DNA from: Aminobacter aganoensis
GTDB lineage: Bacteria > Pseudomonadota > Alphaproteobacteria > Rhizobiales > Rhizobiaceae
DNA: 54,920 bases
Direction: 5' to 3'
Assembly (NCBI RefSeq): GCF_014206975.1
Contig: NZ_JACHOU010000027.1
Coordinates: forward strand, 1-54,920
Positions 25,942-34,013 of the stretch are shown here, in pieces. Position 1 is the stretch's first letter. Every line of letters begins with the position of its first letter. The position numbers were made by a program, and so were the translations under genes. The notes under the pieces were generated by a model. The model was not told where the DNA came from and made no database searches. It was given only the letters and a program-made list of their open reading frames with translations.

Positions 25942-27183
25942 ATGTCGACTGCCGTTTCCCCGCTTGCACCGAAGAAATATCCCAAGATGCCCGCCATCGA
26001 CGGCGTGCGCATCGCCACCGCCGAAGCTGGGATCAAGTACAAGGGCCGCACCGACGTGCTGGCCATGGTGTTCGACGAGGGCACGACGGCTGCAGGCGTC
26101 TTCACCCGTTCCAAGTGCCCGTCGGCGCCGGTCGATTTCTGCCGCCAGAACCTTTCGGGCGGCAAGGCGCGCATTCTCGTGGTCAACTCCGGCAACGCCA
26201 ATGCGTTTACCGGCAAGAAGGGCCGCGAGACGACTTCGCTGACCGGCCAGGCGGCCGCCAAGGCCGCAGGCTGCACGCCGGGCGACGTCTTCCTCGCCTC
26301 CACCGGCGTCATCGGCGAGCCGCTGGATGCCGGCAAGTTCAGCCACCTGCTGTCCGGCATGGTCAAGGACGCACGGTCCGACCAGTGGACCGAGGCCGCC
26401 AAGGCGATCATGACCACCGACACCTATCCCAAGGTGGTGACCGCGACCGTCAAGCTCGGCGACACCGACGTCACCATCAACGGCATCGCCAAGGGTGCCG
26501 GCATGATCGCGCCCGACATGGCGACGATGCTGTCCTTCGTCGCCACCGACGCGCCGATTGCTGCAAACGTGCTGCAGGACATGCTGTCGCGCGGCACCGC
26601 CAAGACCTTCAACGCTGTGACCGTCGACAGCGATACCTCGACGTCGGACACGCTGATGCTGTTTGCCACCGGTGCTGCGGCCAAGCGCGGCGCGCCGAAG
26701 ATTTCCGATCCCAAGGATGCACGCCTCGGCGCCTTCCGCCGCGCGTTCAACAAGATGCTCAAGACGCTGGCGCTGCAGGTCGTGCGCGACGGCGAGGGCG
26801 CGCGCAAGCAGGTCGAAGTCACCGTCACCGGCGCCAAGTCGGCGCGTTCGGCCAAGCGTATTGCGCTGTCCATCGCCAATTCGCCGCTGGTCAAGACCGC
26901 GGTTGCCGGCGAGGACGCCAATTGGGGTCGCGTCGTCATGGCCGTCGGCAAGGCCGGCGAGCCGGCCGACCGCGACCTGCTGTCGATCTGGTTCGGCGAC
27001 AACCGCCTCGCCCACAATGGCGAGCGCGACCCCGGCTATTCGGAAGCGGCGACGTCGGCCTACATGAAGGGCGACAACATCGCCATCCGCGCCGACATCG
27101 GCATTGGCCGCGGCAAGGCGACCGTCTGGACCTGCGACCTGACCAAGGAATATGTTGCCATCAACGGCGACTACCGGAGCTGA
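25942..27183 (+). CDS. argJ: Glutamate N-acetyltransferase / amino-acid acetyltransferase
   Basis: ArgJ moves the acetyl group from N-acetylornithine to glutamate, and in bifunctional forms also makes N-acetylglutamate from acetyl-CoA; it runs the cyclic arginine pathway. The 413-residue precursor self-cleaves between Ala194 and Thr195 in [16 protein letters not shown], giving alpha and beta chains with Thr195 as the nucleophile. The beginning ([20 protein letters not shown]) and the end ([18 protein letters not shown]) are typical. GAGG precedes ATG 25942. A GNAT gene begins seven bases after its stop codon, at a GTG, so the three genes to mutT likely form one operon. Confidence 0.97.
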   Translation: MSTAVSPLAPKKYPKMPAIDGVRIATAEAGIKYKGRTDVLAMVFDEGTTAAGVFTRSKCPSAPVDFCRQNLSGGKARILVVNSGNANAFTGKKGRETTSLTGQAAAKAAGCTPGDVFLASTGVIGEPLDAGKFSHLLSGMVKDARSDQWTEAAKAIMTTDTYPKVVTATVKLGDTDVTINGIAKGAGMIAPDMATMLSFVATDAPIAANVLQDMLSRGTAKTFNAVTVDSDTSTSDTLMLFATGAAAKRGAPKISDPKDARLGAFRRAFNKMLKTLALQVVRDGEGARKQVEVTVTGAKSARSAKRIALSIANSPLVKTAVAGEDANWGRVVMAVGKAGEPADRDLLSIWFGDNRLAHNGERDPGYSEAATSAYMKGDNIAIRADIGIGRGKATVWTCDLTKEYVAINGDYRS

Positions 27184-27190
27184 CAGCAGC

Positions 27191-27964
27191 GTGAACCAGA
27201 ACCGCCCGTCGCACGAACTTGCCATCGTCCGCCGCTACGAGGCGGCGGGGTTTCGCGCCTGGCCCGCGGCGGCGGTGCATTATGACGGCACTTGGCTGGT
27301 GCGGCTGACCGCAGGGCATCCGGCCAAGCGGCTCAATTCCGTCAACCCGCTCGACCCGGCCGACATCCGCAGCATTCCCGACCGCATCGCCCGCGCCAGC
27401 CGCCGTTTCGAGGCTTATGGCCGGCCGCTCACCTTCCGCATGTCGCCCCTGTCGGGGCCGGCAATCGCCGCCCATCTCGACCGCGAGCGCTGGAGCGTGT
27501 TCTCGGAATCGATGGTCATGCGGCTTTCGCTCGACGACGGCGTCGTCGAACATGCGATGGACCAGATCCCGCTCAAGGACATCGGCCGTTTCGTCAGCGC
27601 CTCGATGGCCGTCCACGGTCTCGACCCGTCGCTGAGGCCGGGCCTGTCCGAGATCATCGGCGCGATCCAGCCGGAGGCCGGCCTGTTCGTGCTCGAACAG
27701 GACGAGCAGCCGGTGACGGCCGGCATCTGCGTCCACGACAACGACCTTGCGGGCCTGTTCGAGATCGCCACGACCGAAGCCGAGCGCGGCAAGGGCTTTG
27801 GCCACCGGCTGATCCTGTCGGCGCTCAAATGGGCACGCCTCAGGGGCGCGCGCCAAGCCTGGCTGCAGGTCGAAGCCGACAATGTCGGCGCCATCCGCCT
27901 CTACAGCAAGATGGGCTTCAAGGAAGTCTATCGCTACCACTATCGCCGTCCGCCGGAGGCCTGA
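27191..27964 (+). CDS. GNAT-family N-acetyltransferase
   Basis: The 257-residue protein carries a C-terminal GNAT domain (about 115-257) with the acetyl-CoA loop RGKGFG at 199-204 and the closing AIRLYSKMGFKEVYRYHYR. The N-terminal half, with ELAIVRRYEAAGFRAWPAAA, is a less conserved GNAT-like segment. It starts with GTG 27191, seven bases after argJ, and ends one base before the TTG of mutT. In rhizobia this gene is regularly found between argJ and mutT. The acceptor substrate is unknown. Confidence 0.85.
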   Translation: MNQNRPSHELAIVRRYEAAGFRAWPAAAVHYDGTWLVRLTAGHPAKRLNSVNPLDPADIRSIPDRIARASRRFEAYGRPLTFRMSPLSGPAIAAHLDRERWSVFSESMVMRLSLDDGVVEHAMDQIPLKDIGRFVSASMAVHGLDPSLRPGLSEIIGAIQPEAGLFVLEQDEQPVTAGICVHDNDLAGLFEIATTEAERGKGFGHRLILSALKWARLRGARQAWLQVEADNVGAIRLYSKMGFKEVYRYHYRRPPEA

Positions 27965-27965
27965 C

Positions 27966-28379
27966 TTGACCCAACAGGGAAAACGCCTGCTGCTCGTGGC
28001 CGCCTGCGCGCTCGTCGATGCCGACGGCCGGGTGCTCCTGGCCCAGCGCCCGGAGGGCAAGCAGCTTGCCGGCCTGTGGGAATTTCCCGGCGGCAAGGTC
28101 GAGCAGGGCGAGACGCCGGAGGAAACCATCGTGCGGGAGATGCGCGAGGAGATCGGCATCGAAACCAAGATCGCCTGTCTCGCACCGCTGACCTTTGCCA
28201 GCCACACCTACGACGACTTCCACCTCCTGATGCCGCTCTATGTCTGCCGCCGCTTCTGGGGCACGCCCGAGCCGCGGGAGGGCCAGGTGCTGAAATGGGT
28301 CCGGCCCAGGCAGATGCGCGACTACCCGATGCCGCCCGCCGACGAGCCGCTGATTCCGTTCCTGATCGATCTGCTCTGA
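27966..28379 (+). CDS. mutT: MutT-type 8-oxo-dGTP diphosphatase
   Basis: The 137-residue Nudix hydrolase has a complete Nudix box at 43-65 (GX5E at Gly43-Glu49, then REMREEIGI), and the MutT family segment LAGLWEFPGGKVEQGE. MutT removes oxidised dGTP from the nucleotide pool and so prevents A-to-C transversions. The frame starts at TTG 27966, one base after the GNAT stop, which implies translational coupling. ATG is not available in the family-conserved position. Confidence 0.92.
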   Translation: MTQQGKRLLLVAACALVDADGRVLLAQRPEGKQLAGLWEFPGGKVEQGETPEETIVREMREEIGIETKIACLAPLTFASHTYDDFHLLMPLYVCRRFWGTPEPREGQVLKWVRPRQMRDYPMPPADEPLIPFLIDLL

Positions 28380-28487
28380 CGCATATTAGGCAGCGTTAAG
28401 GCAAAGTTTATCCAATCGTGAAAAATTGAGTGGCCGCCCGATGCCATGGACCGGGCGGCGACATGGATTTTCGCGGGGGACGTGCCT

Positions 28488-28802
28488 ATGCAGGCTGACA
28501 AGGAGTGGGATCTCATCCGCCCCGAGCGCCAGTCCTCGACCGCCAGGGCGAGCGCCGGCATCCTGCGTCTGACGCTTCTGTTCGGTTTCGCCGCCGTCGC
28601 GCTGACGCTCATTGCAACGCCCTATCTGGCCGACCGCATGCGACCGTCCATCGGCCAGGCGCGCCTCGACGGGCTGGATTATTTCTCGACGGGTTCGGTC
28701 GGCCGCAACGTCAGCTATACGCTGCGCCGCAGCGTGCTGCAGGATACGCCGCAGTCGGTCTGCGTCATCCGGGACAACGGCCGCCGCAGCGGCCAGTGCT
28801 GA
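28488..28802 (+). CDS. Hypothetical single-helix membrane protein
   Basis: The 104-residue product starts at ATG 28488, eight bases after GGGGGA. It has a charged N-terminus, one hydrophobic helix (ILRLTLLFGFAAVALTLIA, about 25-43) and a C-terminal part with two cysteines (SVCVIRDNGRRSGQC). The protein would be anchored in the inner membrane with the Cys part outside, if the positive-inside rule holds. I recognise no family. It lies 102 bases before an Flp pilin gene on the same strand. Confidence 0.6.
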   Translation: MQADKEWDLIRPERQSSTARASAGILRLTLLFGFAAVALTLIATPYLADRMRPSIGQARLDGLDYFSTGSVGRNVSYTLRRSVLQDTPQSVCVIRDNGRRSGQC

Positions 28803-28904
28803 GGATGCGTTCGGCACGCTTCATCGCGCGTTAAGGCTACGCCATTAACCTTTCTTAATCTGTCGCTGCTATGGTCTGTTCAACGACAAGGGTGGACGCG
28901 ACCG

Positions 28905-29078
28905 ATGATCAAGCGATTTCTGAGGGACGAGGGGGGTGCCACGGCGATTGAGTATGGCCTCATCGCTGCTTTGATCGCAGTGGTGATGGCTGGCGGCTTT
29001 TCGCATCTGGCCGACCAACTCAGGATCCTCTGGGGCGACAACAACGGCGATATCCAGCAGGGCCTGAACAGGAACTAG
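28905..29078 (+). CDS. flp: Flp-family type IVb pilin
   Basis: This short frame encodes 57 residues. A short leader ends in GG, after which ATAIEYGLIAALIAVVMAGG begins (20 residues): the Flp prepilin signature, with cleavage after Gly11 and the conserved Glu16 at mature position 5. Flp pilins assemble into thin fibres through the Tad system (CpaB/C/E/F, TadB/C, prepilin peptidase), none of which is in this window. It may be a scattered pilin paralogue served by a Tad machinery elsewhere. ATG 28905 lies close to GGTGGACG. Confidence 0.9.
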   Translation: MIKRFLRDEGGATAIEYGLIAALIAVVMAGGFSHLADQLRILWGDNNGDIQQGLNRN

Positions 29079-29089
29079 CCTGATCCAGG

Positions 29090-29962
29090 CTAATTCTTGC
29101 CTTCCTCGCCGAGCACCTTGGCGAGCGAAACCTGCGCCGAACCCGGCTTGAGCGGCTTCTGCTGCGACGGGTCAGGCGCCCATCCCGACAGCCAGACGAA
29201 CGAGAAGCTCGCGCGCACGCGCCCGTCGGGGTCGGAAAAGCGCTCGGCATAGATTTCGGCCGCGCGCTGGAACAGGCGCCGCGTAGCCGGCTTGCGCGGG
29301 CGGTCGGCCAGCGCGCTGGTCACGCCCATGGCGCGCAGGTCCTGCATCAGCCCGAACATCGTGTCGTATCGCACCGTCACCGCTTCGACGTCGGCGACGG
29401 GCAGCGCAAATCCCGCCCGCTGCAACAGCCCGCCCGCGTCGCGCACGTCGGTGAAGGGGATGATGCGCGGGCTCGCCCCGCCGGTCAGCTCGGTTTCGGC
29501 CGCCAGCAGGCTTTCGCGCAATTCGGCGAGGGTGCCGGCCCCCGCCAGCACGCCGAGAAACAGCCCGTCCGGCTTCAGCGCCCGCCTGATCTGGATCAGC
29601 TGGCCGGGAATGTCGTTGGCCTCCTGCAGCGCCAGCAGCGATACGGCGAGGTCGATGCTGGCAGGCTCCAATGCAATGGTCTCGGGATCGGAGACGATGC
29701 CCGGACCACCGCCGAGAAAGCTCTCGTCGGCCTCGACCCGAACCAGTTCGGTCACCTTGCCGCTGGCCGCCAGCACTGCCGTCGCCGCCGGGCTGACCGA
29801 GAAGATCGCGGCACCCCGTTCGAACTTGCGCTCCACCGCGGCCAGCCTGTCGGCCAGGTCCTCGGCGGCGCGCGCCATCAGGAAGTCCGCGCCGGCTGTG
29901 CCTTGCGCCACTGCGCGCCGGCGGTGGGCGATCACAAGGCTGGCGTCGAATATCGGTTGCAC
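29090..29962 (-). CDS. SAM-dependent methyltransferase (BioC/NDUFAF5-like)
   Basis: From GTG 29962 (AAGGA nine bases upstream) the protein has about 290 residues. It opens with PIFDASLVIAHRRRAV, a conserved element in this family, followed by a degenerate class I methyltransferase core; the SAM loop is weak, as in NDUFAF5-type proteins, where an arginine of complex I is hydroxylated. The end DPDGRVRASFSFVWLSGWAP is also typical. Function in bacteria is not established. It diverges from comF. The frame runs to 30010 upstream but lacks a ribosome site. Confidence 0.75.
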   Translation of the reverse strand: MQPIFDASLVIAHRRRAVAQGTAGADFLMARAAEDLADRLAAVERKFERGAAIFSVSPAATAVLAASGKVTELVRVEADESFLGGGPGIVSDPETIALEPASIDLAVSLLALQEANDIPGQLIQIRRALKPDGLFLGVLAGAGTLAELRESLLAAETELTGGASPRIIPFTDVRDAGGLLQRAGFALPVADVEAVTVRYDTMFGLMQDLRAMGVTSALADRPRKPATRRLFQRAAEIYAERFSDPDGRVRASFSFVWLSGWAPDPSQQKPLKPGSAQVSLAKVLGEEGKN

Positions 29963-30030
29963 GGGCGATGTCCTTCCTTGCCGGGTTTCTGTTATGGTCG
30001 CCCGACCCAAACCTTGTCGTGGCCGATCCG

Positions 30031-30804
30031 ATGCCGGAGATCAAGAGGCTCGCTTTCGCCGTCGCCGCATGGCCGGCGCGCTTGTTGTTTCCTCCGGTTT
30101 GCGCGGGCTGCCGGCGGCAGGTGACGCAACCGGGCGCCTTGTGCGGCGCGTGCTGGCCCCGGCTTCGCTTCCTGGAAAAGCCGTGGTGCGAGGTCATGGG
30201 CACGCCGTTTGCCCATGATTTCGGCGCCGGTTTCCTGTCGGCCGAGGCGATCGCCAACCCGCCGCCCTTCGCCCGCGCCCGCGCCGCCGTCGCCTATTCC
30301 GGCGTCGCCCGGCGCATGGTCCAGGGCCTCAAGTTCCACGACCGCACCGATCTCGCGCCATGGATGGCGCGCTGGATGCTGCGCGCCGGCACCGAACTGA
30401 CTGCCGATGCGGAGGTCGTGGTGCCGGTTCCGTTGCACTGGCGCCGATTCTTCTGGCGCCAGTTCAACCAGTCGGCGGAGCTTGCCCGCACAGTTGCCTC
30501 GCTCTCCGGCGTGCCTTTTGCCGCCACTGCCGTGCGCCGCGTCAAGCGCACGCGCCAGCAGATCGGCCTCGGCCAGCGCGAGCGCGAAGACAATGTCCGG
30601 GCAGCCTTCGTCGTCCCGCCCGAGGCGGAGATCGACATTCGCGGCCGGCGCGTGCTGCTGATCGACGACGTCTACACCACCGGCGCCACCGTCTCGGCAG
30701 TCAGCCGGGCGCTCAGGAAGGGCGGCGCGAGCGCTGTCGACGTGCTGACCTTCGCCCGCGTTCTGCCGGGGGACTTCCGACCCGACGACACAGACCCTAT
30801 ATAG
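30031..30804 (+). CDS. ComF-family phosphoribosyltransferase-like protein
   Basis: Starting at ATG 30031 the protein has 257 residues. Four cysteines (C24, C27, C38, C41 in CAGC and CGAC) form a zinc finger near the N-terminus. The C-terminal half is a phosphoribosyltransferase fold with the PRPP motif LLIDDVYTTGAT. In naturally competent bacteria ComF helps with uptake of single-stranded DNA; in alphaproteobacteria the role is unclear. Several earlier in-frame starts exist. It lies 26 bases before grxC. Confidence 0.87.
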   Translation: MPEIKRLAFAVAAWPARLLFPPVCAGCRRQVTQPGALCGACWPRLRFLEKPWCEVMGTPFAHDFGAGFLSAEAIANPPPFARARAAVAYSGVARRMVQGLKFHDRTDLAPWMARWMLRAGTELTADAEVVVPVPLHWRRFFWRQFNQSAELARTVASLSGVPFAATAVRRVKRTRQQIGLGQREREDNVRAAFVVPPEAEIDIRGRRVLLIDDVYTTGATVSAVSRALRKGGASAVDVLTFARVLPGDFRPDDTDPI

Positions 30805-30830
30805 TCGACCAAGGACAACGGGTTTCTGTC

Positions 30831-31094
30831 ATGGTCGATGTGACTATCTATACGCGCATGATGTGTGGCTACTGCACTGCGGCGAAGCGCCTTTTGGAGC
30901 GCAAGGGCGTTGCATTCACCGAGCATGACGCTAGCTTCTCGCCTGAGCTTCGGCAGGAAATGATCTCGCGCGCCAATGGCCGCGCGACGTTCCCGCAGAT
31001 TTTCATCGGCAACATCCATGTCGGCGGTTGCGACGACCTGCATGCGCTCGACGCGCAAGGCAGGCTCGACGCCCTTCTGGCAACCGGCGCATAG
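30831..31094 (+). CDS. grxC: Glutaredoxin 3
   Basis: The 87-residue protein has the thioredoxin fold of class I glutaredoxins. The redox pair is CGYC (12-15), in place of the common CPYC; TFPQIFI (53-59) holds the cis-proline and GGCDDL (65-70) the glutathione-binding tail. It reduces disulfides and glutathione adducts with glutathione. It starts at ATG 30831 soon after comF and is followed 18 bases later by the nitrilase-family gene, so these genes probably form a unit through DUF1178. Confidence 0.93.
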   Translation: MVDVTIYTRMMCGYCTAAKRLLERKGVAFTEHDASFSPELRQEMISRANGRATFPQIFIGNIHVGGCDDLHALDAQGRLDALLATGA

Positions 31095-31112
31095 TTGAGT
31101 TGAGGACGGACC

Positions 31113-31976
31113 ATGGCGATTTTCAAGGCGGCAGCGGTGCAGATGCGTTCGGGCAAGGCGCCGGAGCGCAACGTCCGTGATTTCGAAGCTCTGGTGCGCG
31201 AGGCTGCCGGGCAGGGTGCCACCTACGTGCAGACGCCCGAGATGACGGGCGCCATCGTCGGCGACAAGGACGCGCGTGCCGCCGCCTTCACCTCGGAGGA
31301 TCGCGACCTTGTCGTGGCGAGCGGACGCAAGCTCGCCGCAGAACTCGGCATTCACCTGCATGTCGGCTCGACCGCCATCGTGCGCGCCGACGGCAAGCTC
31401 GCCAACCGCGCCTTCCTGTTTGGCCCGGACGGTTCGACACTCGCCGTCTACGACAAGATCCACATGTTCGACGTCGACCTCGACAATGGCGAGAGCTGGC
31501 GCGAATCTTCCGCCTACGAGCCGGGCACCGAAGCCGTCGTCGCCGACACCGCGCTTGCAAAAATCGGCTTTGCCATCTGCTACGACCTGCGTTTCCCGCA
31601 GCTGTTCCGCGCCGAGGCGCTGGCCGGCGCCGAGGTGCTGACCGCGCCTGCCGCCTTCACGCGACAGACCGGCCTTGCCCACTGGCATGTGCTGCTGCGG
31701 TCGCGCGCCATCGAAAACGGCGCCTTCGTCATCGCCGCTGGCCAGGGCGGCAAGCATGAGGATGGGCGCGAGACCTTCGGCCATTCGCTGATCATCGATC
31801 CATGGGGCCGCATCCTCGCCGAGGCCGCGCATGACGAGCCGGGCGTCATCGTCGCCGAGATCGACACCCAGCATTCGACTGACGCGCGCAAGAAGATCCC
31901 CAATCTCAAGAACGCGCGCGACTTCGCGGTGGCGCTGCGTGCTGGCCAGGGAGCGCTCCGGGGAGCCGCATCTTGA
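31113..31976 (+). CDS. Nitrilase-superfamily amidohydrolase (Nit2-like)
   Basis: The 287-residue protein is a carbon-nitrogen hydrolase with the Glu-Lys-Cys triad: Glu43 in TPEMTGA, Lys115 in YDKIHMFD and Cys156 in ICYDLRFPQLF. The last motif and the overall length are typical of Nit1/Nit2, where Nit2 hydrolyses alpha-ketoglutaramate and Nit1 deaminates oxidised glutathione. The position after glutaredoxin would fit a glutathione or glutamine by-product repair role. GGACGGACC lies before the ATG. The stop overlaps the TTG of the next gene by four bases. Confidence 0.9.
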   Translation: MAIFKAAAVQMRSGKAPERNVRDFEALVREAAGQGATYVQTPEMTGAIVGDKDARAAAFTSEDRDLVVASGRKLAAELGIHLHVGSTAIVRADGKLANRAFLFGPDGSTLAVYDKIHMFDVDLDNGESWRESSAYEPGTEAVVADTALAKIGFAICYDLRFPQLFRAEALAGAEVLTAPAAFTRQTGLAHWHVLLRSRAIENGAFVIAAGQGGKHEDGRETFGHSLIIDPWGRILAEAAHDEPGVIVAEIDTQHSTDARKKIPNLKNARDFAVALRAGQGALRGAAS

Positions 31977-32398
31977 TCCGCTTTTCGCTCCATTGCGACC
32001 ATGCGCATGACTTCGAGGGCTGGTTCCGCAGCAACGAGGATTTCGAAACCCAGCGCAAGCGCGGGTTCGTCTCCTGCCCGGAATGCGGCTCGCAGAAGGT
32101 CGAAAAGGCGCTGATGGCGCCTGCTGTCTCGACCTCGCGCAAGCAGGAAAAGGTCGCGCTCGCCATGGGCGAGCAGCAGCGCAAGGCCATGGCCGCGCTC
32201 AAGGAACTGTCCGAAAAGGTGCGTGAGAACGCCGAGAATGTCGGTGACAAGTTTGCCGAGGAAGCGCGCAAGATCCACTTTGGCGAGACCGAGGCCCGCG
32301 GCATCTATGGTGCCGCTACCCTCGACGAAGCCAAGGGCCTCGCCGAAGACGGCATCGACTTCCTGCCGCTGCCGGTTTTTCCCGACGACCGGAACTGA
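31973..32398 (+). CDS. DUF1178 zinc-ribbon-like protein
   Basis: The 141-residue protein starts at TTG 31973, overlapping the previous stop codon, with GGGGAG eight bases upstream. The family-typical start IRFSLHCDHAHDFEGWF and the CPECGS box (C-x-x-C near 35-38) suggest one bound zinc. A central Lys/Glu-rich helical stretch is followed by HFGETEARGIYGAATLDEAK and the ending IDFLPLPVFPDD. DUF1178 proteins have no known function, but the gene regularly follows the nitrilase-like gene in Rhizobiales. Confidence 0.88.
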   Translation: MIRFSLHCDHAHDFEGWFRSNEDFETQRKRGFVSCPECGSQKVEKALMAPAVSTSRKQEKVALAMGEQQRKAMAALKELSEKVRENAENVGDKFAEEARKIHFGETEARGIYGAATLDEAKGLAEDGIDFLPLPVFPDDRN

Positions 32399-32419
32399 TC
32401 GGGGTCGACCACCTCTCAA

Positions 32420-32547
32420 TAGCCCTCATGGTGAGCCTGTAGCCTTCATGGTGAGCCTGTAGCCTTCATGGTGAGCCTGTCGACCACGAGGGCGCCGGCG
32501 CCCCATCTCGCCTAGCCAGATCATGGTTCGACAGGCCCACCATGAGG
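32420..32547. repeat. Tandem 20-base repeats and inverted partner
   Basis: Three 20-base units, TAGCCTTCATGGTGAGCCTG with one variant base in the first, stand head to tail at 32420-32479. About 43 bases further on, 32523-32547 is an inverted copy, nearly complementary to the last unit and the TCGACCA that follows it (one or two mismatches). The whole is a palindromic element with one arm amplified, in the space between DUF1178 and the MmcQ-like gene. It is not a CRISPR, since no spacers occur. Confidence 0.85.
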
Positions 32548-32568
32548 AACTAGGCCGGCCGGGCCACG

Positions 32569-32910
32569 TCACCCTCCCGCCAGGTCAAACGCCTTGCGCA
32601 ACGTGATGGGCGCGGTGTTGCGCCAGGCGGTCACCAGCGCGCTGCGCAGCGTCGTCTCGTCGGCCGCCGCCAGTACCGCCACTGTCCATCCCTGCTTGCC
32701 CCAGCCGCCGTCGACGGGCCGGAAGATCGCGGGCTCGGCGCCGCACATCATTTCCTGCTGGTCGCGCGTCAGCTTGATCACCGCGTTGCCGTCTTCGGGC
32801 AGGGTGGCGAAGACGCGGTCGCGGACGCGGAAGTCGGGTTTGCCGAAATGCGATTTCTCGGTCGCCGCAGGCAGTTCCAGGGCGATCCGTCTGACATCGT
32901 CAGGTGTCAT
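32569..32910 (-). CDS. MmcQ/YjbR-family protein
   Basis: The 113-residue protein is a member of the MmcQ/YjbR family, with a CyaY/DNA-binding-like alpha-beta fold. It starts MTPDDVRRIALELPAATEKS and contains KPDFRVRDRVFATL and WGKQGWTVAVLAA. No catalytic residues are known for the family. It converges on the DUF1178 gene and lies downstream of ubiG on the minus strand. A second family member occurs at 43887. Confidence 0.85.
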   Translation of the reverse strand: MTPDDVRRIALELPAATEKSHFGKPDFRVRDRVFATLPEDGNAVIKLTRDQQEMMCGAEPAIFRPVDGGWGKQGWTVAVLAAADETTLRSALVTAWRNTAPITLRKAFDLAGG

Positions 32911-32990
32911 GGCGAGGTCTCCTCGATCCCGTCATGGTGCGGGATCGAGGCGGACGGCGCAAGCTTGGGCCGTCCTGGCTTTTCCGTGCC

Positions 32991-33737
32991 TCAGGCCGCC
33001 TTTTCCGCCAGCACCATGTAGTTGACGTCCATGTCGCGCGATTTCTGCCAGCGGTCGGCCAGCGGGTTGTAGACCACGCCGGTGCGGTCGATGGTGGCGA
33101 GGCCTGCGCCGGTGAGCGCCTTGTCCAGTTCTTCGGGGCGCACGAGCTTGCCGTACTGGTGGGTGCCGCGCGGCAGCCAGCGCAGCACGTATTCGGCGCC
33201 GACGATGGCGAGGCCGAGCGCCTTGAAGGTGCGATTGATGGTGGCGACGAACATGATGCCGCCGGGCTTGACCATCTCGCCGCATTTCTTGACGAACAGC
33301 TCGACGTCGGCGACGTGCTCGACCACTTCCATGTTGAGGATGATGTCGAATTTCTCGCCGGCGTCGGCAAGGTCCTCGGCCGTCGTGGCTCGATAGTCGA
33401 TGGTCACGCCGCTTTCGGCAGCATGGATCTTCGCCACTTCGATGTTGGTGGCCGAGGCGTCCGCCCCCACCACTTCGGCGCCCAGGCGGGCCATCGGCTC
33501 GCACAACAGGCCGCCGCCGCAGCCGATGTCGAGGATGCGCAGGCCTTCGAAGGGCCGTGCGGCGTGGGTGTCGCGGCCGAAGCGCGCGGCGACCTGGTCG
33601 CGGATGTAGCCCAGGCGGATCGGGTTGAACTTGTGCAGCGGGCGGAACTTGCCGTTCGGGTTCCACCATTCGGCGGCTAGCGCCGAGAACCGCTCGACTT
33701 CTCCGGCATCGATGGTCGATGGGCGGGGATCTGGCAT
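32991..33737 (-). CDS. ubiG: Ubiquinone biosynthesis O-methyltransferase
   Basis: UbiG carries out both O-methylations of the ubiquinone ring. The 248-residue protein starts with the UbiG-specific block [19 protein letters not shown] (19) and [14 protein letters not shown], then has SAM motif [11 protein letters not shown] (68-77), [10 protein letters not shown] and the membrane-association segment [19 protein letters not shown] with [18 protein letters not shown] lies nine bases before ATG 33737, while the frame remains open to 33929. It diverges from lysC. Confidence 0.96.
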   Translation of the reverse strand: MPDPRPSTIDAGEVERFSALAAEWWNPNGKFRPLHKFNPIRLGYIRDQVAARFGRDTHAARPFEGLRILDIGCGGGLLCEPMARLGAEVVGADASATNIEVAKIHAAESGVTIDYRATTAEDLADAGEKFDIILNMEVVEHVADVELFVKKCGEMVKPGGIMFVATINRTFKALGLAIVGAEYVLRWLPRGTHQYGKLVRPEELDKALTGAGLATIDRTGVVYNPLADRWQKSRDMDVNYMVLAEKAA

Positions 33738-33967
33738 TGCTGTAGTCTCCTTCGAGCGCAAGGAAGTCGGGTCTGGCGCGGGGATTGTCAAGGCGACAAT
33801 TCCGCGAGCTGTTCGACACTGCATCGAAATCCGCGGCCGGACTTTGCGCGCCGGCAAAAAAATCGCGCTGATTTGTCTGACCGGGCGTCCTTGCGGAATG
33901 CGCGTGTTTTGGCTATGCAGGCCGCGCATTCGGCACCGTGTCGCAGACCGGTGTTTTCACTCATTTT

Positions 33968-33986
33968 CCGGCCCCCGTGGGGCCGG
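33968..33986 (+). other. GC-rich leader hairpin before lysC
   Basis: CCGGCCCC (33968-33975) and GGGGCCGG (33979-33986) make a perfect eight-base stem with a three-base loop. It ends 27 bases before the lysC ATG in a 276-base leader. I see no lysine riboswitch and no T-run. A cis-acting role is possible but unproven. Confidence 0.4.
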
Positions 33987-34013
33987 CGTTCATGGCAAGG
34001 GCATTTCGCTTTT

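Noticed and set aside
32420-32479. CRISPR-like tandem repeats
   Set aside because: Units abut with no spacers, there are only three, and no cas genes are nearby.
33738-34013. Lysine riboswitch in the lysC leader
   Set aside because: The leader lacks the five-helix L-box pattern I would expect and such switches are not typical in alphaproteobacteria; only one short GC hairpin is seen.
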